Assembly (NCBI GenBank): GCA_965279085.1
Contig: OZ257149.1
Location: forward strand, 806,001 to 870,000
DNA: 64,000 nucleotides
Source of the DNA: UBA7672 sp965279085
Lineage (GTDB): Bacteria; Pseudomonadota; Alphaproteobacteria; Caulobacterales; Hyphomonadaceae
Reading direction: 5' to 3'
Positions 1 through 8,225 of the stretch are shown one piece after another. Under the pieces are notes generated by a model, which was given only the letters and a program-made list of their open reading frames with translations, searched no databases and was not told the DNA's origin. The position numbers and the translations under genes are program-made. Each line of letters starts with the position of its first letter. Positions within the stretch are counted from its first letter, which is position 1.

Positions 1-351
1 TTGCTGTCCCCTGATCTCGATGCGTGGCGCACTGCGTTCGTGAATCTCAAGATGGATCAGGGTCTCTATTCGTTCAGCGACACGACGATCGAGCGTCTCG
101 ACGGTGGACTGCGGCGGGCAAGGATCGCACTCCCCACCAACTCGCCGCCCGGCGAATACCGCATCCGTGCAGTCGCTTTCCGCAATGGCGCGCCGGTCGG
201 CGAGACGGAACAGGTGCTGACAATCGTCCGTTCCGGCCTCGACGCCACGCTGTTCGATCTCTCCCGCCAGCATGGCTTCGTCTATGGTTTCGTGGCGGTG
301 CTGCTCGGCTGCCTTGTCGGCGGCGCGGCGGCGTGGTTCGGACGGAAATAG
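1..351 (+). CDS. TIGR02186-like membrane protein, C-terminal part (cut by window start)
   Basis: The reading frame is open at base 1, so the TTG there is probably internal and the true start lies outside. The visible 116 residues are a beta-rich soluble stretch followed by one membrane segment (about residues 93-112) and a short basic end, WFGRK. The LSRQHGFVYGFVAVLLGC region resembles the C-terminus of the TIGR02186 family, predicted membrane-anchored proteins often found beside TauE/SafE-type exporters. Its function is not known. The stop lies two bases before the stop of the convergent antiporter gene. Confidence 0.6.
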   Translation: MLSPDLDAWRTAFVNLKMDQGLYSFSDTTIERLDGGLRRARIALPTNSPPGEYRIRAVAFRNGAPVGETEQVLTIVRSGLDATLFDLSRQHGFVYGFVAVLLGCLVGGAAAWFGRK

Positions 352-353
352 CC

Positions 354-2198
354 TCAGTCCGCCTTTTCGCCGATGGCGTCGGCGGCTTCCTCGTTCAGCG
401 CCTTGCCCTTCTCGCGCGGCTTGACCAGCGGCGCGGGTTGCGTCGTGGCGATGTTGCCGCGCATCAACGATAGGCCCGCGCGCAGGCCGCCTGCGATCTG
501 CATCTCAAGCCGCTGCTCGTCACGCTTCCTGACTTCAAGCGCAAGTTCGTCCGCCTCTTCGGGCTCGACCCCAAGGTCGATCAGCACCTGCCGGCCAAAC
601 ACGATCGCGGACTCCAGCGTCTCGCGCAGCTGGTAGTCGACGCCAGCATTGATCAGGCGGAGGGCATGGCCACGGTCGAACGCCCGTACAAACAGCTTGG
701 CGTGCGGAAACTCTGCCTTGCACAGCTCGACGATCTTGTCGGCGGCTTCCTGCTTGTCGACGCAGACAAGGATCGCTTCCGCTGAATGCGCGCCAGAAGC
801 ATGAAGCACGTCAAGCCGCGTCCCGTCGCCGTAATAGACCTTGAAACCGAACTGCCCGGCCGCGCGGATCATCTCGACGTCGATCTCGATGATCGACACG
901 TCGATGCCCTTGGCCAGCAGCGGTTGGGAAACCACTTGCGCGAAACGGCCGAAGCCGATGAACAGCACCTGTCCATGCAGGTCGGCGGCTTCCTCAACGC
1001 CCTCCATGGATTCCTTTTCCTTGGGCAGAAGCCGATCGACGAGGATCACGACCAGAGGCGTCAGCGCCATGGAGATGATCACCACCGCCGTCATGCCCGA
1101 CGCGGTCTCCGCATCCATCACCCCTGCCGACAACGCGCCCGCGTAGAGCACGAAGGCGAATTCCCCGCCTTGCGCGAACAGCGTCGCGCGATGAATGGCC
1201 TCGCGATTGGACGCTCGGAACAAACGGGCGACCACATAGATGCCCAGCGACTTGACGATCATGAAGGCCAAAACGCCCGCCGTGATGATCTCCCAGTTCG
1301 CGACCACGAGATTGAGATCGAGCGACATCCCGACGCCAAGAAAGAACAGTCCCAGCAGAATGCCGCGGAACGGCTCGACATCGGCTTCCAGCTGGTGACG
1401 GAAGGTCGATTCAGACAGCATCACGCCTGCCAGGAATGCGCCCATGGCCATCGACAGGCCGCCCAGTTGCATCAGCAGTGCCGCTCCCAGCACCACCATC
1501 AGCGCTGCTGCTGTCATCACTTCCCGAGCACCCGTGCGGGCGAGCAGGCCGAACATCGGGTTCATCAGCCATTTGCCCGCAACGAACACCAGCAGCACGG
1601 ATCCGGCCGCGATCCCGAACGTCTGCCACCACGGCGCCACATGCCGCGCGATGTGCTCGCCGGGCGTCAGAGTTGCGAGGATGGGAACCATCGCCAGCAG
1701 GGGGATAATCATCAGGTCTTCGAGCAGAAGGATCGCCACGGACCGCTGGCCGCCTGGCGCGGACGACTCTCCGCGATCCTCCATCATCTTCATGATCACG
1801 GCGGTGGACGACAGGACGAAGCCGAAAGCCCCGATCACGGCGGCGGCAGGCGGGATGCCGAACCCGATCGCCACGCCCGATAGCAGCGCACCGCATAGCA
1901 GTACCTGCGCCAGACCAAGTCCGAAAATGTCCCGCCGCATCGCCCACAGCTTGGCCGGGCGCATCTCGAGGCCGATGAGGAACAGGAACATCACCACGCC
2001 CAGTTCGGCGACATGCAGCACGGCCTGGGGATCGCCGATCAGCTTGAGGACGTACGGGCCAACAATCACGCCGGCGGCGAGATAGCCCAGCACCGCGCCA
2101 AGGCCCAGCAGGCGGAAAATCGGCACGGCGATGACCCCGGCGGCCAGCAACGCGACCGCCAGTCCAAGGTCCGTTCCAGCCGCCGCTCCGTGTTCCAT
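354..2198 (-). CDS. Kef-type monovalent cation:proton antiporter (CPA2) with RCK domain
   Basis: This 614-residue inner-membrane protein should exchange K+ or Na+ for protons. About twelve hydrophobic segments fill residues 10-390, with the Kef-like signatures LLLEDLMIIPLL (157-168) and AQGGEFAFVL (342-351). A cytosolic RCK/TrkA-N domain begins near residue 409 with a nucleotide-binding GFGRFA turn, and an acidic tail ends at 614. The ATG start has a GGAGCG-like ribosome site upstream. It appears to be monocistronic. KefB and KefC cannot be separated by eye, and no KefF/KefG-type ancillary gene is adjacent. Confidence 0.9.
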   Translation of the reverse strand: MEHGAAAGTDLGLAVALLAAGVIAVPIFRLLGLGAVLGYLAAGVIVGPYVLKLIGDPQAVLHVAELGVVMFLFLIGLEMRPAKLWAMRRDIFGLGLAQVLLCGALLSGVAIGFGIPPAAAVIGAFGFVLSSTAVIMKMMEDRGESSAPGGQRSVAILLLEDLMIIPLLAMVPILATLTPGEHIARHVAPWWQTFGIAAGSVLLVFVAGKWLMNPMFGLLARTGAREVMTAAALMVVLGAALLMQLGGLSMAMGAFLAGVMLSESTFRHQLEADVEPFRGILLGLFFLGVGMSLDLNLVVANWEIITAGVLAFMIVKSLGIYVVARLFRASNREAIHRATLFAQGGEFAFVLYAGALSAGVMDAETASGMTAVVIISMALTPLVVILVDRLLPKEKESMEGVEEAADLHGQVLFIGFGRFAQVVSQPLLAKGIDVSIIEIDVEMIRAAGQFGFKVYYGDGTRLDVLHASGAHSAEAILVCVDKQEAADKIVELCKAEFPHAKLFVRAFDRGHALRLINAGVDYQLRETLESAIVFGRQVLIDLGVEPEEADELALEVRKRDEQRLEMQIAGGLRAGLSLMRGNIATTQPAPLVKPREKGKALNEEAADAIGEKAD

Positions 2199-2294
2199 GC
2201 CCGCTCCGCGCTAACGTTTCTCCACACGTACGCGATAGGCGGCGATGCCCGCAAGAAGAAGCGTCTTCGAAGTATCTGGCATCGCGGCGCCCGC

Positions 2295-2642
2295 CTATCT
2301 GAGGCGTTTCTCGAACTCGAGGAAATAGCTGTCGGTTGTAGCCGTCAGCTGTTCTTCCATCTTCCGGAAGATCGACAGGATCTCGTGGCCGGTCTTCGTG
2401 ACAACGGCTCCGCCTCCCTTGCGTCCGCCGGTGGAAGACTCAACAAGCGGCTTCTTGAAATCGTTGTTCATCGCATCGACCAGCTGCCAGGCGCGCGAAT
2501 AGCTCATGTCCATCGCCTTCGCTGCTTTCGAGATCGAGCCTTCAGCCGCGATCTTCTCTAGCAGCTCCGCCTTGCCGGGCCCGAAGGCCCGTTCGCCCCT
2601 CGCGATAACCCTTGCTGTGACGCGTATCGAAGCCATGCTCAA
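2295..2642 (-). CDS. ModE-type winged helix-turn-helix regulator, single domain
   Basis: The 115-residue protein matches the N-terminal DNA-binding domain of ModE: a helix-turn-helix with GSISKAAKAMDMSYSRAW (about residues 35-52), then the wing STGGRKGGGAVVTKTG. The C-terminal TOBE domains that bind molybdate in full-length ModE are absent, so molybdate sensing is unlikely to be direct. Such short LysR-like ModE proteins are common in Alphaproteobacteria. No molybdate transport gene is nearby, so the target is unknown. It lies between the antiporter and the aminotransferase, all on the minus strand. Confidence 0.8.
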   Translation of the reverse strand: MSMASIRVTARVIARGERAFGPGKAELLEKIAAEGSISKAAKAMDMSYSRAWQLVDAMNNDFKKPLVESSTGGRKGGGAVVTKTGHEILSIFRKMEEQLTATTDSYFLEFEKRLR

Positions 2643-2699
2643 CTCCGCCCAATGCGCCTATCGAAGCGAGCCCGGCCTGAATCGCAAGCGGAAAGTGGC

Positions 2700-3857
2700 T
2701 CAGCCCATCAACCTGCGCGCCTTCGCAAGGCGCTCGACACCCTGATCCAGCGTCGCGTCCGACTTTGCGAAGCACAGACGAACAAGCGACGTGTCCGGCG
2801 CGCTCGAGTAGAAGGCCGAGAACGGGATGGTGGTGACGCCGCATTCCTTCACCGCTCGTACCGCGAACTCCCCGTCCGCCATGTCGATCCCAGACGCGCG
2901 CAGATCGACGCCCATGAAATAGGTGCCGGCAGCGGGAAGGACACTGAAGCCCTCCTGCTTCAGCGCGACACCCAGCCGGTCTCGCGCTCTGAACAGTTGC
3001 TCTCGCATCTCTTCGAAATGCGTCTTTGGCTTGGCCAGGCCATATGCGACGGCCTGCTGCAGGTTCGGAGGCGTGGTGAAAGTCAGGAACTGGTGCGCCT
3101 TGGCGAAGGCTTCGGTCAGCTTCGGAGCGGCGCACGCAAATCCGACCTTCCAGCCGGTCATCGAGAACATCTTGCCAGCCGAACCGATCTTGATCGTGCG
3201 CTCGCGCATGCCTGGCGCCTGCAGCATCGACACGTGCGAGGCGCCATCGAACACGCAGTGCTCCCACACCTCGTCCGAGATCGCGATGCAGTCATGCTTC
3301 ACGCATTGCTCTGCGATCAGGGCGAGATCGTCCATACCCATGATGCTGGCGGACGGATTGAGCGGCGTGTTGAGCACAACGGCTCGCGTCTTGTCGTTGA
3401 ACGCCGCCGCCAGTTCCTGCCGCTCAATACGCCAGTGCGGCGGCTTCAGTCGCGCGAACCGCGCTGTCGCTCCTGCCCGCCGGAGCATGGGGAGGTAGCT
3501 GTCATACATCGGCTCGAACAGAACGACTTCGTCGCCCGGCGACAGCACACACAGCAGCGCGGCCGCCAGCGCCTCCGTCGCGCCCGACGTCACTGTTACT
3601 TCCGTCTTCCAGTCGAGCAGAATGCCCTGCAGTCGACCGTAATGTTCCGCCACTGCCTCGCGCAGCACGGGTAGCCCCCGCATGGGCGGATACTGGTTGG
3701 GCCCGGCGATCACCGCTTCGGCGGCGCGGCGACGCACATCCTCCGGGCCATCCCATTCCGGAAAGCCCTGCCCGAGATTGATTGCGTTTGTCTCGCGCGC
3801 GAGACCGGACATCACATCGAAGATCGTATCCGGCAGCGAAGCGTAGAGCGGGTTCAT
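2700..3857 (-). CDS. PLP-dependent class I/II aminotransferase, likely glutamine or methionine transaminase
   Basis: This 385-residue fold-type I aminotransferase has the NTPLNPSA motif (163-170), SDEVWEH (194-200) and the PLP lysine K229 in SAGKMFSMTGWKVG. It belongs to the kynurenine/methionine/glutamine transaminase group rather than the aspartate group. Its ATG overlaps the stop of the upstream Nit2-like amidase in an ATGA, so the two are translationally coupled. The pair suggests transamination of glutamine to 2-oxoglutaramate followed by deamidation, as in the glutamine transaminase/omega-amidase route. The substrate is inferred from context; methionine or kynurenine remain possible. 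Confidence 0.85.
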   Translation of the reverse strand: MNPLYASLPDTIFDVMSGLARETNAINLGQGFPEWDGPEDVRRRAAEAVIAGPNQYPPMRGLPVLREAVAEHYGRLQGILLDWKTEVTVTSGATEALAAALLCVLSPGDEVVLFEPMYDSYLPMLRRAGATARFARLKPPHWRIERQELAAAFNDKTRAVVLNTPLNPSASIMGMDDLALIAEQCVKHDCIAISDEVWEHCVFDGASHVSMLQAPGMRERTIKIGSAGKMFSMTGWKVGFACAAPKLTEAFAKAHQFLTFTTPPNLQQAVAYGLAKPKTHFEEMREQLFRARDRLGVALKQEGFSVLPAAGTYFMGVDLRASGIDMADGEFAVRAVKECGVTTIPFSAFYSSAPDTSLVRLCFAKSDATLDQGVERLAKARRLMG

Positions 3858-4678
3858 GCGCCGGCCTTGAACGGACGCACGTGTTTCAGCGACGGAATCT
3901 TGCCGCGCACTTCGTCAACCTTCGACAGGTCGAGCGTCGCCGTGATGAAGCCCGAATCAACACCTGCCTCCGCGATAATCTCGCCCCACGGATCGATTAT
4001 CAGCGAATGTCCGAACGTCTCGCGCCCGTCCTGATGCCGCCCGCCCTGCGCCGGCGCGATGACATAGCAACCCGTTTCGATGGCGCGCGAACGCAGCAAC
4101 ACATGCCAGTGCGCCTCGCCCGTGATCTTCGTGAAGGCAGCCGGCACGGCGATGATCTTCGCGCCGCTCATAGCCAACTGTCGGAAGAGATCCGGGAAAC
4201 GCACATCGTAGCAGACCGTCAGTCCCAGCGGCCCCGCCGGAAGCTTCGCCACCACCGCCTCTGCCCCCGCCGCGAAGCTGTCGGACTCCTTGTAGATGTT
4301 CCCCGCATTCAGCTGTACGTCGAACATGTGGATCTTATCGTAGCGCGCGATCACGCCGCCATCGGGCCCGATCAGGAAGCTGCGGTTGGCGCACTTGCCA
4401 TCGGCCACACGCACCGCGATCGAGCCAATCAGCACCGTGACTTTCAGGTCCTTCGCCAACTGCCGGAAAGTCTTGAGGCCGGGATCGGCCTCTTCGGTCG
4501 TGGACTTCTCCCAGACCGCGCCCGGCTTGCGGTCCAGCAGCGTCGTCATCTCCGGCGTGGCGATCAGTTCAGCCCCGGTTCCGGCGGCCTGCCGGATCAG
4601 GGCGCTGGCGCTATCGATATTGGCCGCCACCTCCGTGCCGGACCGCATCTGCACACACGCAACCCTGATCTGGGACAT
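3854..4678 (-). CDS. Nit2-like carbon-nitrogen hydrolase (omega-amidase)
   Basis: The 274-residue protein is a complete nitrilase-superfamily enzyme with the Glu-Lys-Cys triad visible as E43 (TPEMTTLL), K115 (RYDKIHMFD) and C156 (LTVCYDVRFPDLFR). The last motif is typical of the Nit2/omega-amidase group, which hydrolyses 2-oxoglutaramate or 2-oxosuccinamate. Some close relatives act on deaminated glutathione (Nit1). It is the first gene of a two-gene operon with the aminotransferase, sharing four bases. No signal peptide is present, so it should be cytosolic. Confidence 0.87.
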   Translation of the reverse strand: MSQIRVACVQMRSGTEVAANIDSASALIRQAAGTGAELIATPEMTTLLDRKPGAVWEKSTTEEADPGLKTFRQLAKDLKVTVLIGSIAVRVADGKCANRSFLIGPDGGVIARYDKIHMFDVQLNAGNIYKESDSFAAGAEAVVAKLPAGPLGLTVCYDVRFPDLFRQLAMSGAKIIAVPAAFTKITGEAHWHVLLRSRAIETGCYVIAPAQGGRHQDGRETFGHSLIIDPWGEIIAEAGVDSGFITATLDLSKVDEVRGKIPSLKHVRPFKAGA

Positions 4679-4896
4679 CGCCGCCGACTCTCCTGCAGCC
4701 TTAACCTCTCGCCAACCATGGCGAACAGCAACCCGGCCCTGAAAATCGCCGGAATTCAGCCTTTGTAAGCCTGGTTGCAGTTAATCAGGTTCACTCGCGT
4801 GGAAGGCGACCCGACAGTGACAGCCTCCCCTCCCGGCATACAGATTGCTCCTTCACCAGCAGAGCTAAACCCAGAGACCAGCCAGATCGCCAAGGC

Positions 4897-6219
4897 ATGA
4901 GCACGACGACGTCAGCAGCGACGGTGGGGGAACACTCCATTGAGCCTGCGGGGTGGCAACCCCCGCAGCGTAAATCGCTGTTGGATTATGCCAGGCAGCT
5001 AGACCCGCTGATGCTGTTCGTCTGGGTCGCGTTCACCACTTTCCAGTTCGGCTTCGGCGGCCCGCTGCGCTACATGGCTGCCGCCTACTTCGCCGTCGCG
5101 TTTTTCCTTTTTGCTCGCCAGACCATGCCGGCCGCGCTGCGCGCCTGGCCGACATTCATTCTCGCGATCCTCTGCGTGACATCGGCTCTCTGGGCGCCCG
5201 CCTATCAGGAAGCCCTCCGCAAGGGCATGGCGCTGGCAATGACAGCCGTGATGGCGATCTACGTTGGCAACCGACTCTCGGGCCGGCAGATCCTTGCCTG
5301 CTACTTCCTGGTCGAGGCGATCGTCGCGCTGATGTGCTTGCGATCCCCGACGCCGATCCACGGCGCCTGGACTGGAATCTTCGGCCAGAAGAACTACTAC
5401 GCGATGCACATGTTCATCCTGTATGTGTCAGCGATGGGCCTCGCGCTCGACAAGCAGACATGGAAATGGCTGCGGATGTTGGCGTTCGCGTATATCCCCC
5501 TTGCTGCCTTCATGATCGTCATGGCGAAATCGGGAACGCAGACGTTGATGCTGGCCGGCGCCACGGCTGTCTTCTTCGGTCAATACTTCTTCTGGCAACC
5601 CGCGTCGCGCATACCACATGCACGCGCCTTCATCATCATGCTGATGATCGTGCTCGGGTTGATGGGAGCCTTCCTCGTCTTCGCGATCATGCAGGTCGAC
5701 GTGTATGCGGAAATCCTCGAGGCGCTCGGCAAAGACACGACGCTGACGGGCCGGACCTATCTGTGGGGCATCGCTGAACGTGTGATGGTCGAACACCCGC
5801 TCACGGGCGTCGGCGCCAACGGCTTCTGGCGGCCGGAGTACGGGATCACCGACTCCATCGCCAAGTACTTCGACTACGAAAAGTACGAAGGTTTCAGCTT
5901 CCACAACTCGTACTACGAGAACGGCGTGATGTACGGATACCCGGGCTTCTTCGCCACGATTTTCCTGTCTGCGTGGGCGATCGGAAGTGCCGGGATGAAC
6001 TGGTTCCGCAACCAGACCGTCATTAACGCGACATTCCTCATTTTCGTGGCCACGATTGTCGTCCGATCTAACAGCGAGGCCGACCTTGCTGGCGAACTCG
6101 GCGGTCTGGTCGTGCTCCTGCTCATCTCGGCCTCCCGCAAGGAACTTGGCCCCAAACAGCCGGTTGTTGATCCTGAAGCGTATGTGGCGCCGCCAGTAGA
6201 GCCGCAGCGCGCGCGATGA
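4897..6219 (+). CDS. O-antigen ligase / polysaccharide polymerase family membrane protein
   Basis: The 440-residue protein has ten or more hydrophobic segments from about residue 35 to 425. A loop around residues 283-345 carries TLTGRTYLWGIAERV, HPLTGVGANGFW and FHNSYYENGVMYG, the pattern of the Wzy_C/O-antigen ligase family. ExoQ-like proteins of alphaproteobacterial exopolysaccharide systems share this architecture. It probably joins or polymerises sugar repeats on the periplasmic face of the inner membrane. The next gene overlaps by four bases and encodes a glycosyltransferase. Ligase and polymerase roles cannot be distinguished from sequence. Confidence 0.82.
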   Translation: MSTTTSAATVGEHSIEPAGWQPPQRKSLLDYARQLDPLMLFVWVAFTTFQFGFGGPLRYMAAAYFAVAFFLFARQTMPAALRAWPTFILAILCVTSALWAPAYQEALRKGMALAMTAVMAIYVGNRLSGRQILACYFLVEAIVALMCLRSPTPIHGAWTGIFGQKNYYAMHMFILYVSAMGLALDKQTWKWLRMLAFAYIPLAAFMIVMAKSGTQTLMLAGATAVFFGQYFFWQPASRIPHARAFIIMLMIVLGLMGAFLVFAIMQVDVYAEILEALGKDTTLTGRTYLWGIAERVMVEHPLTGVGANGFWRPEYGITDSIAKYFDYEKYEGFSFHNSYYENGVMYGYPGFFATIFLSAWAIGSAGMNWFRNQTVINATFLIFVATIVVRSNSEADLAGELGGLVVLLLISASRKELGPKQPVVDPEAYVAPPVEPQRAR

Positions 6220-7193
6220 GCATGAACGCAGCCAGTAAGATCGATGTCAGCGTGATCATCGCCGCATGGAAGGCGGCGAATGTGATCGAGCACGCCCTCG
6301 CCTCCGCGCTGGCATCCGCAAATCTCACGGTCGAAGTGATTGTCGTTGATGACGCTTCTCCCGACGCTACGTTCGAGATCGCAAGCCAGCTGGCCGCAAC
6401 TGATCGCCGCATCGTCGTTGATCGCCTGGCCACGAATTCCGGTCCCTCAGCCGCGCGCAATCGGGCGATCGAACTGGCCCGCGGCGAATTCATCGCCGTC
6501 CTCGACGCGGACGACACAATGAAACCCGGCCGTCTTACCGCGCTTGTCGCCGCCATGCGCGCGGCCAGCGCGGATGTCGCCCTGGACAACATGATCGATG
6601 TGGACGAGGCCGGTCGTCCGTTGAGCGACAAGCCCTTCCTGAAATCCGACGTCTTCGCTCGCGATCGGGAAATCGACCTCGCGACATGGGCCTGGTTCAA
6701 TCAGCCGACTGGAGGGACCGACAGTGCCGGTTATCTCAAACCGGTTATTCGTCGCGCAACATTGCAGACTTCAGGCATCAGCTACGACAATGGACTGCGC
6801 AATAGCGAAGACTATTATTTGCTCGCCCATCTGCTCGCGAGCGGCGCCCGAATGATATACCGCGCCGAACCGGGCTATCTCTACACTCGTTCCCCAAACT
6901 CGACATCTTATCGGCTGAAGCCCGTCAACACGCGCTCGATCCTCGATGCGGAAATCCGCTTCCAGTCACGCTTCAAGGGCCGCTTCTCGGAAACCGAAAC
7001 CAAGGCGCTGGCTCGCCGCACGCGCACCTTGCGCAATCTCGACCAGTTCGTCGGCACGGTTGAAGCGATCAAGACGCGGAGGATCGGCGCAGCGCTCGGT
7101 CTGCTCGCGTCCGACCTGCGCGCCACAGCCTTCACGCTGGGCACGCTCGGCAAGGTGGCGCTCGGCAAGGTGTTGCGCCGGAAGCTCGTCTGA
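6216..7193 (+). CDS. Family 2 glycosyltransferase
   Basis: This 325-residue GT-A enzyme has VSVIIAAWKAANVIEHAL at the N-terminus (11-28), the nucleotide-binding VVDDASPD (43-50), GPSAARNRAI (76-85) and the metal-binding DADD (97-100). The C-terminal half has NSEDYYLLAHLL, which probably lies at the acceptor site. It is translationally coupled to the O-antigen ligase-like gene (ATGA overlap), so it likely adds a sugar to the same polysaccharide. The C-terminus is basic, without a clear membrane span. Donor and acceptor are unknown. Confidence 0.85.
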   Translation: MSMNAASKIDVSVIIAAWKAANVIEHALASALASANLTVEVIVVDDASPDATFEIASQLAATDRRIVVDRLATNSGPSAARNRAIELARGEFIAVLDADDTMKPGRLTALVAAMRAASADVALDNMIDVDEAGRPLSDKPFLKSDVFARDREIDLATWAWFNQPTGGTDSAGYLKPVIRRATLQTSGISYDNGLRNSEDYYLLAHLLASGARMIYRAEPGYLYTRSPNSTSYRLKPVNTRSILDAEIRFQSRFKGRFSETETKALARRTRTLRNLDQFVGTVEAIKTRRIGAALGLLASDLRATAFTLGTLGKVALGKVLRRKLV

Positions 7194-7196
7194 AAG

Positions 7197-8078
7197 CTAC
7201 GGAACGGCTGGCGGCGTAAAGGTGTCGCTGCATTGCTTGCCTACCTGCCCGACCGGCACATGCGATATGCAACGATAGAGCGCCGACGTTTCGTGGAACT
7301 CCGGCGTGCCGAGCCACTCTTCCGTGTGACGATTGCCGACCCAGGTATTGACCATCACGCGACTCGCCGTCGTTGGAACGGGAACAGCCGCCGTGCTGTT
7401 GTTCACCTCGCGCAGTTTGACGCCGTCAACATACCAGACGATCGATCCGGGCAGCCACTCGAACACATATAGGTGCTCCGCCTCGGAAGCATCGAACCAG
7501 AGTTCGATTATCGCTGCATCGCTACCGCCGGCGTTGTAGTAATTCAGATGGATTGAGCGCGGCGCCCTGCCGAGAATCTCCACGTCGACCTCGTCATGAG
7601 GATCGCCCCGATATGCACCCGTGTGCGTGAAAAAGGACGAGACCACGCCCGGCGCGTTCGACGCACGCATCACGACCTCGTATCGGCCGTATCCGTAGAA
7701 CCCGACCCGCTGCACCTCTGCCGACGTATGAGACAGCTCCTCGTTGCCGTCCCTTCGGGTACGCAGGACCATGCCTTTGTCGGTAAAACCAACATTGTCG
7801 TCCCTGAAGAACATGACCGACCAGTCGGATCGCACATCGAAATCAGAAACGTAGAGCTCTTTCTGCGGATAGCCCTTGGTGAGGTCGAAAAAGAACGCGC
7901 CCCCGACCTCTTCGCCTTTGTTTGTGACGTTGGTGGCGATAATGTCCACGGTCGACGCCTGTGCGCGCGCATCAGGAACCAGCCCGCCAATCGCCAGCGC
8001 CATGATCGCGCCAATACCGATTTTCGCGGCCAATCTCATCCGAAATCCATTGAAGCGTGCGAGCCGAGAATAAAGCAT
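7197..8078 (-). CDS. Secreted GH16 endo-glucanase (ExoK/ExsH type)
   Basis: The 293-residue protein has a signal peptide (hydrophobic 19-33, cleavage near ARAQA at 40) and a family 16 glycoside hydrolase domain. The catalytic ExDxE motif is E163-V-D165-V-E167 within HDEVDVEILG, the unbulged form seen in lichenases and ExoK. An in-frame ATG at 8039 would give a shorter leader. It is convergent with the glycosyltransferase, its stop three bases away. It probably trims or releases the polysaccharide made by the neighbouring genes, as ExoK and ExsH do for succinoglycan. That role is inference. Confidence 0.85.
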   Translation of the reverse strand: MLYSRLARFNGFRMRLAAKIGIGAIMALAIGGLVPDARAQASTVDIIATNVTNKGEEVGGAFFFDLTKGYPQKELYVSDFDVRSDWSVMFFRDDNVGFTDKGMVLRTRRDGNEELSHTSAEVQRVGFYGYGRYEVVMRASNAPGVVSSFFTHTGAYRGDPHDEVDVEILGRAPRSIHLNYYNAGGSDAAIIELWFDASEAEHLYVFEWLPGSIVWYVDGVKLREVNNSTAAVPVPTTASRVMVNTWVGNRHTEEWLGTPEFHETSALYRCISHVPVGQVGKQCSDTFTPPAVP

Positions 8079-8225
8079 TCGGACCGCCTGTCATTCAACG
8101 CATTACATCTTGTGAGCGAGCGTGCGTCCTTGGCGCATTGCGTTGCGTCATCAGGCCGTTAAACCTCCCACCTGAGAGAGGGACCGGCAGGTAAAATGCC
8201 CGGCCCGAGCGGGAGGAGAGACGTC

